From the NCBI GenBank assembly GCA_963730305.1, contig CAVSRB010000007.1:1-64000 (forward strand): a stretch of DNA of 64,000 nucleotides, read 5' to 3'. Shown here one piece after another: positions 60,309-64,000 of this stretch (positions are counted from its first letter, which is position 1; the number at the start of each line of letters is the position of its first letter). This DNA is from CAMYMQ01 sp963730305. GTDB lineage: Bacteria > Pseudomonadota > Alphaproteobacteria > Bin65. A program made the translations under genes and the position numbers. Below the pieces are notes generated by a model. That model did no database searches and was not told the origin of the DNA. It saw only the letters and a program-made list of their open reading frames with translations.

Positions 60309-60644
60309 ATGGCAAGAGCATTCCACATATCCGATAGCGCCGCGAAGCGCATTGCGGAATTGCGCGCCGCCGAGGGCAACGACGCGCTGATGCTGCGCAT
60401 CGTGGTCGACGCGGGCGGCTGCAACGGCTTCCAGTACCGGTTCGATTTCGACAGCACGATCAACGACGACGACGCCGTCTACGAGCATGACGGGGTCAAG
60501 GTCGTGATCGACGAGGTCTCGCTCGACTTCCTCGAAAACGCCCAGATCGACTACAAGCGCGAGCTGATCGGCAGCTATTTCGCGGTCGAGAACCCCAACG
60601 CCTCGTCGTCGTGCGGCTGCGGCACCAGCTTCTCGGTCGACTGA
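60309..60644 (+). CDS. erpA: Iron-sulfur cluster insertion protein ErpA
   Basis: A-type carrier that delivers Fe-S clusters to target proteins. It has 111 residues; the ligand Cys is in VDAGGCNGFQYRF and the C-terminal pair in SSCGCGTSF. ATG 60309; divergent from dgt, as in most alphaproteobacteria. Confidence 0.95.
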   Translation: MARAFHISDSAAKRIAELRAAEGNDALMLRIVVDAGGCNGFQYRFDFDSTINDDDAVYEHDGVKVVIDEVSLDFLENAQIDYKRELIGSYFAVENPNASSSCGCGTSFSVD

Positions 60645-60731
60645 CCCTTTCCCTGGCGACGGCCCTGACGCATCGCGCCGGGCCATGATAAAAGGTCTGC
60701 GCGCCGTCCGGCGCGCCGGTGCTGCAGGGGT

Positions 60732-61547
60732 ATGGCCATGACCAAGATCGCGAGCTGGAACGTCAATTCGATCAAGGCGCGGCTCGGCCATGTCTGCGAC
60801 TGGCTCAAGGCGTTCGGCCCCGACATCGCGCTGTTGCAGGAGATCAAGTCGACCGAGGACACCTTCCCGCGGCTGGAGATCGAGGCGCTCGGCTACAACG
60901 TCGCGATCGCCGGGCAGAAGAGCTACAACGGCGTCGCCGTGCTGTCGAAGACGCCGGTCGAGGTCGAGCAGGCCCGCCTGCCCGGCGAGGACGAGGACGA
61001 GCAGGCCCGCTACCTGGAGATCGTCACCGAGACCGAGGCCGGGGTGGTCCGCGCCGCCTCGATCTACCTGCCCAACGGCAACCCGACCGACAGCGACAAG
61101 TTCGCCTACAAGCTGCGCTGGATGGAGCGGCTGATCGACCACGCCCGCGGCCTGCTCGCGCTGGAGGAGCCGGTCGTGCTCGGCGGCGACTTCAACGTCA
61201 TCCCCCAGGACGAGGACTGCTACGACCCCAAGGCGTGGGAGGGCGACGCGCTGTTCCGGCCCGAATCCCGCAACGCCTTCCAGCGGCTGTGCTATCTCGG
61301 CTTCACCGACGCCTTCCGGACCTTCCACCCCGAGCAGGGCGCCTACACCTTCTGGGACTATCAGGCCGGCGCCTGGCAGAAGGACCACGGCATCCGCATC
61401 GACCACCTGCTGTTGTCGCCCCAGGCCGCCGACCGGCTGACCGAGGCCGAGATCGACAAGCGCCCGCGCGGCAAGGAGAAGGCGTCGGACCACACGCCGA
61501 TCTGGTGCGGCCTGGCCGCCCCGCACTTCGCCAAATCCGCGGCATGA
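60732..61547 (+). CDS. xthA: Exodeoxyribonuclease III
   Basis: AP endonuclease and 3'-5' exonuclease in base-excision repair. It has 271 residues; catalytic motifs SWNVNSIKARL, LLQEIKSTED, GGDFNVIPQDEDCYD and KASDHTPIW are all present. ATG 60732 and ATG 60738 both fit. It follows erpA in the standard order. Confidence 0.95.
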   Translation: MAMTKIASWNVNSIKARLGHVCDWLKAFGPDIALLQEIKSTEDTFPRLEIEALGYNVAIAGQKSYNGVAVLSKTPVEVEQARLPGEDEDEQARYLEIVTETEAGVVRAASIYLPNGNPTDSDKFAYKLRWMERLIDHARGLLALEEPVVLGGDFNVIPQDEDCYDPKAWEGDALFRPESRNAFQRLCYLGFTDAFRTFHPEQGAYTFWDYQAGAWQKDHGIRIDHLLLSPQAADRLTEAEIDKRPRGKEKASDHTPIWCGLAAPHFAKSAA

Positions 61548-61560
61548 CCGGGGCCGCGGC

Positions 61561-61980
61561 ATGACGGGCAAGACGCCCAAGGTCCACGCCGGCGGCTGCC
61601 TGTGCGGCGCGATCCGCTACGAGATCACGGGCAAGCCCAAGCACGTCTCGCACTGCCACTGCACCATGTGCCGGCGGGCGGCGGGCGCGCCGGTGGTGAC
61701 CTGGGCCTACCTGGCGGTCGACCACCTGCGCATCACCCGGGGCGCGTTCAAGGTCTACCACTCGTCGCACGGCGTCGAACGGCGCTTCTGCGAGCATTGC
61801 GGCAGCTCGCTGTTCTACTGGACCGCCGCGGCGCCCGACATGGTCGACGTCGCCGTCGCCACCCTCGACGAGCCCGAGGCCTTCCCGCCCCAGCACCACA
61901 ATTTCGCCGGCGAGCGGATCGCGTGGCTGCACGTCGACCCCGACCTGCCCGCCTACGACGGCTTCACCCCGGGCGCCTGA
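61561..61980 (+). CDS. GFA / CENP-V-family zinc protein
   Basis: A 139-residue member of the GFA family. Zinc motifs are GGCLCGAIRYE, HCHCTMCRRAAGAP and CEHCGSSLFYW. The layout is shorter than the 12222 gene. Substrate unknown. ATG 61561 lies 14 bases after xthA. Confidence 0.87.
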   Translation: MTGKTPKVHAGGCLCGAIRYEITGKPKHVSHCHCTMCRRAAGAPVVTWAYLAVDHLRITRGAFKVYHSSHGVERRFCEHCGSSLFYWTAAAPDMVDVAVATLDEPEAFPPQHHNFAGERIAWLHVDPDLPAYDGFTPGA

Positions 61981-62051
61981 GCCCGCCATCGGTAGGCAGG
62001 ACCGGGGGAAGCGGCTATCAAGGCGTGTCCCGTCCCGAACGATCCGTAGCG

Positions 62052-62465
62052 ATGAGCCAGCGCCCGACCCTCGAAGACTTCCGCCGCATCGACCTGCGCG
62101 CCAAATACCCGCAGCTGATCGGCGCGGAGCTGACCGCCTGCGCCGACGGCCACGCCGAGGTCACGCTGCCGTGGCGCGAGGACCTGGGCCAGCACAACGG
62201 CTTCCTCCACGGCGCGCTGGTCGGCTTCCTCGCCGACTACGCCTGCGCCTGGGCGGCGGGCTCGATCGCCGGCGACGTGGTGACGTCGAGCTATACCCTC
62301 AACATCGTCGCGCCCGGCATCGGCGAGCGCTTCATCGGCCGCGGCGACGTGGTCAAGGCGTCGAAGCGCCAGATCACCTGCCGCGCCGACGTGTTCGCGG
62401 TGCAGGGGGGCGCCGAGAAGCTGATCGCCATCGCCAACGCCGTGATCATGCCGCTGAAGGGGTAG
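62052..62465 (+). CDS. PaaI-type hotdog-fold thioesterase
   Basis: A 137-residue acyl-CoA thioesterase-like protein. It has the helix-strand core with GQHNGFLHGALVGFLADYA, where the Asn/His/Gly cluster and Asp form the active site, and TSSYTLNIVAPGIGERFIGR. The acyl substrate is not known. ATG 62052. Confidence 0.85.
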   Translation: MSQRPTLEDFRRIDLRAKYPQLIGAELTACADGHAEVTLPWREDLGQHNGFLHGALVGFLADYACAWAAGSIAGDVVTSSYTLNIVAPGIGERFIGRGDVVKASKRQITCRADVFAVQGGAEKLIAIANAVIMPLKG

Positions 62466-62592
62466 CGGCCGCCGTCCCACGACTAATCCTTTGCCTATCC
62501 CGGCCCGCCGGGCGGCAGTATGCTGCGGCATAAAACAAGCGCCCCCTTGCCAGACCTCCGTTTGACTTGTGGGAGGATAAAGGGAAACGCCC

Positions 62593-64000
62593 ATGTCATC
62601 CGTCGAACGGAAACTGACGACGATCCTGGCCGCCGACGTCGTCTCGTTCAGCAAGCTCATGGGCGCCGACGAGGTCGGGACGCTCGACGCGCTCAAGTCG
62701 TGCCGCGCGATCATCGACGGCAGCATTGCTTCCCATCATGGACGGATCTTCGGCGGCGCCGGCGATTCGGTGATTGCCGAATTCGTCAGCCCGCTGGAAG
62801 CGATGATGTGCGCGCTGGAATTTCAGAAGCTGATCGGCGAGCGCAACGACCATTTCGCCGACCGCCCCAGGATGGAGTTCCGGGTCGGCATCAACATCGG
62901 CGACGTCGTCATCGACGGCGACAACCTCTATGGCGACGGCGTCAACGTCGCCGCGCGGGTCGAGTCCATCGGCAACCCGGGCAGCATCTGCATCTCGCGC
63001 AAGGTCTACGAGGAGGTCAAGCGCAAGCTCAACGTGCTCTTCGTCGACGGCGGCCTGCAGCAGCTCAAGAACATCGAGGACCCGGTCGAGGTCTATCACA
63101 TCGAAGCGAACGACGACGACGCCGGGGCGACCGAGCCCTGGCGCCGACGAAGAAGGAAGAGAAGCCGGGCAAGGCTGCCGCCGCCAAGGGGGGCTTCGAC
63201 AAGCCGTCGATCGCGGTGCTGCCCTTCGCCAACATGTCGGCCGACCCCGAGCAGGGCTTCTTCGCCGACGGCATCACCGAGGACATCATCACCGGGCTGT
63301 CCCGCTTCCCCAGCCTGGTCGTGATCGCCCGGAACTCGACCTTCACCTACAAGGACAAGGCGGTGAACGTGACCGACGTCGGCAAGGAGCTGCACGTCGG
63401 CTACGTCGTCGAGGGCAGCGTGCGCAAGGCGGGCAACCGGGTGCGGGTCACCGTCCAGCTGGTCGACGCCACCAACGGCGAGCACGTCTGGGCGGAACGC
63501 TACGACCGGGAGCTCGACGACATCTTCGATCTCCAGGACGAGCTGTGCCAGTCGATCGTCGCGACCATGCCCGGACGGCTGGAAGCGGCGGCGGCCAAGC
63601 AGATCGACCGCAAGCCCCCGGAAGACATGGCGGCCTATGACTTCCTGCTGGCGGCGAAGATCCATCACCACAAGTTCACCAAGGAGGATAACGCCGAGGC
63701 GCTGGGCCTGCTCAACAGGGCGATCGAACTGCAGCCCGACTTCGCCGCCGCGCACGCGTGGAAGGCCTGCACCTTGGGCCAGGCCCTGGCGCGCGGCTAC
63801 TCCGAATACAGCGACGCGACCCTGACCGAATCGCGCGAGGTGGCGGAAACCGCCTACCGGCTGGACCAGAACGACGTCGAGGCCAACCGCATCCTGTGCG
63901 AGTGGGCGATGTACGATCGCGACTGGGACAAGGCCAGGCTCCATCAGGACCGGGCGTTTTCGGCCAATCCCAACGACCCCCGCCTCGTCGCCCAGCGCGG
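62593..64000 (+). CDS. Class III cyclase-TolB-like/TPR protein, 3'-partial and frameshifted
   Basis: A large signalling protein that runs off the right edge. An N-terminal class III cyclase domain (TTILAADVVSFSKLMGADE, GGAGDSVIAEFVSP, GDNLYGDGVNVAARVESIG) is followed by a TolB-like/OmpR-type middle (PSIAVLPFANMSADPEQGFF, VGYVVEGSVRKAGNRVRVTV) and TPR-like helices. A one-base deletion near 63135 separates the halves (ATEPW, then TKKEEKPGKAAAAKGG). The cyclase domain lacks some conserved Lys/Arg positions, so activity is uncertain. ATG 62593 with GGGAGGATAAAGGG upstream. Confidence 0.82.

Overview
The window is high-GC DNA from an alphaproteobacterium, probably a Rhodospirillales-like lineage. 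Three things support this. The gene order is typical of the class (dgt-argS-SPOR-nagZ-scpA-scpB-tatABC-serS-surE-pcm and yajC-secD-secF-MTH938-like-squalene-synthase-like-trmFO). A GTTC-N7-GTTT LexA box of the alphaproteobacterial type lies before uvrA. The organism encodes TrmFO rather than relying only on other tRNA methylases. There are no rRNA genes, CRISPR arrays, integrases, transposases or prophage genes. One tRNA gene (Lys, UUU) is present.

Layout. 0-3.7 kb: two-component signalling genes (partial kinase, double-receiver regulator, PAS kinase). 3.8-6.5 kb: small exported proteins, tRNA-Lys, coaD and a membrane-anchored protein. 6.5-10.8 kb: gyrA, an SDR oxidoreductase and ssb. 11.0-12.2 kb: a tandem duplication of a small exported His/Arg/Tyr-rich protein, each copy with its own operator-like block and terminator. 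12.2-14.8 kb: GFA-family protein, TPR protein, O-methyltransferase and a second DUF4189-like exported protein. 14.9-19.4 kb: an iron/redox cluster with a Fur-box-controlled cupredoxin-FTR1 operon, a periplasmic cytochrome c, a fused monoheme cytochrome-outer-membrane barrel protein resembling Cyc2, and an MsrQ-like haem membrane protein. 19.6-29.8 kb: uvrA, a REP-like inverted pair, ClC channel, class III cyclase, MATE exporter and a GH114-like protein. 30-61.5 kb: the conserved alphaproteobacterial housekeeping block, broken by three accessory insertions: puuD-like/sodB/SAM-hydrolase (32.3-34.6 kb); MarR, NTF2-like, TTHB210-like, CaiB/BaiF and PQQ dehydrogenase (39.5-45.3 kb); and a ferric-type ABC transporter (50.0-52.8 kb). 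61.5-64 kb: GFA protein, thioesterase and a cyclase/TPR protein that runs off the end.

Sequence quality limits the annotation. At least fourteen genes carry single-base indels, including essential ones (argS, serS). uvrA alone has a dozen or more, while long genes such as gyrA, secD and the PQQ dehydrogenase are clean. Retained domain structure on both sides of each break points to sequencing or assembly error rather than gene decay. serS has an AT-rich insertion of about 60 bp, and argS contains an AT-rich patch that still encodes a normal protein. Both deserve checking against raw reads.

The most interesting candidate system is the 14.9-19.4 kb cluster. It pairs a possible outer-membrane electron conduit with a periplasmic cytochrome, beside iron-uptake genes. 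The tandem exported-protein modules with shared triple-GTTCA operator blocks are the second.
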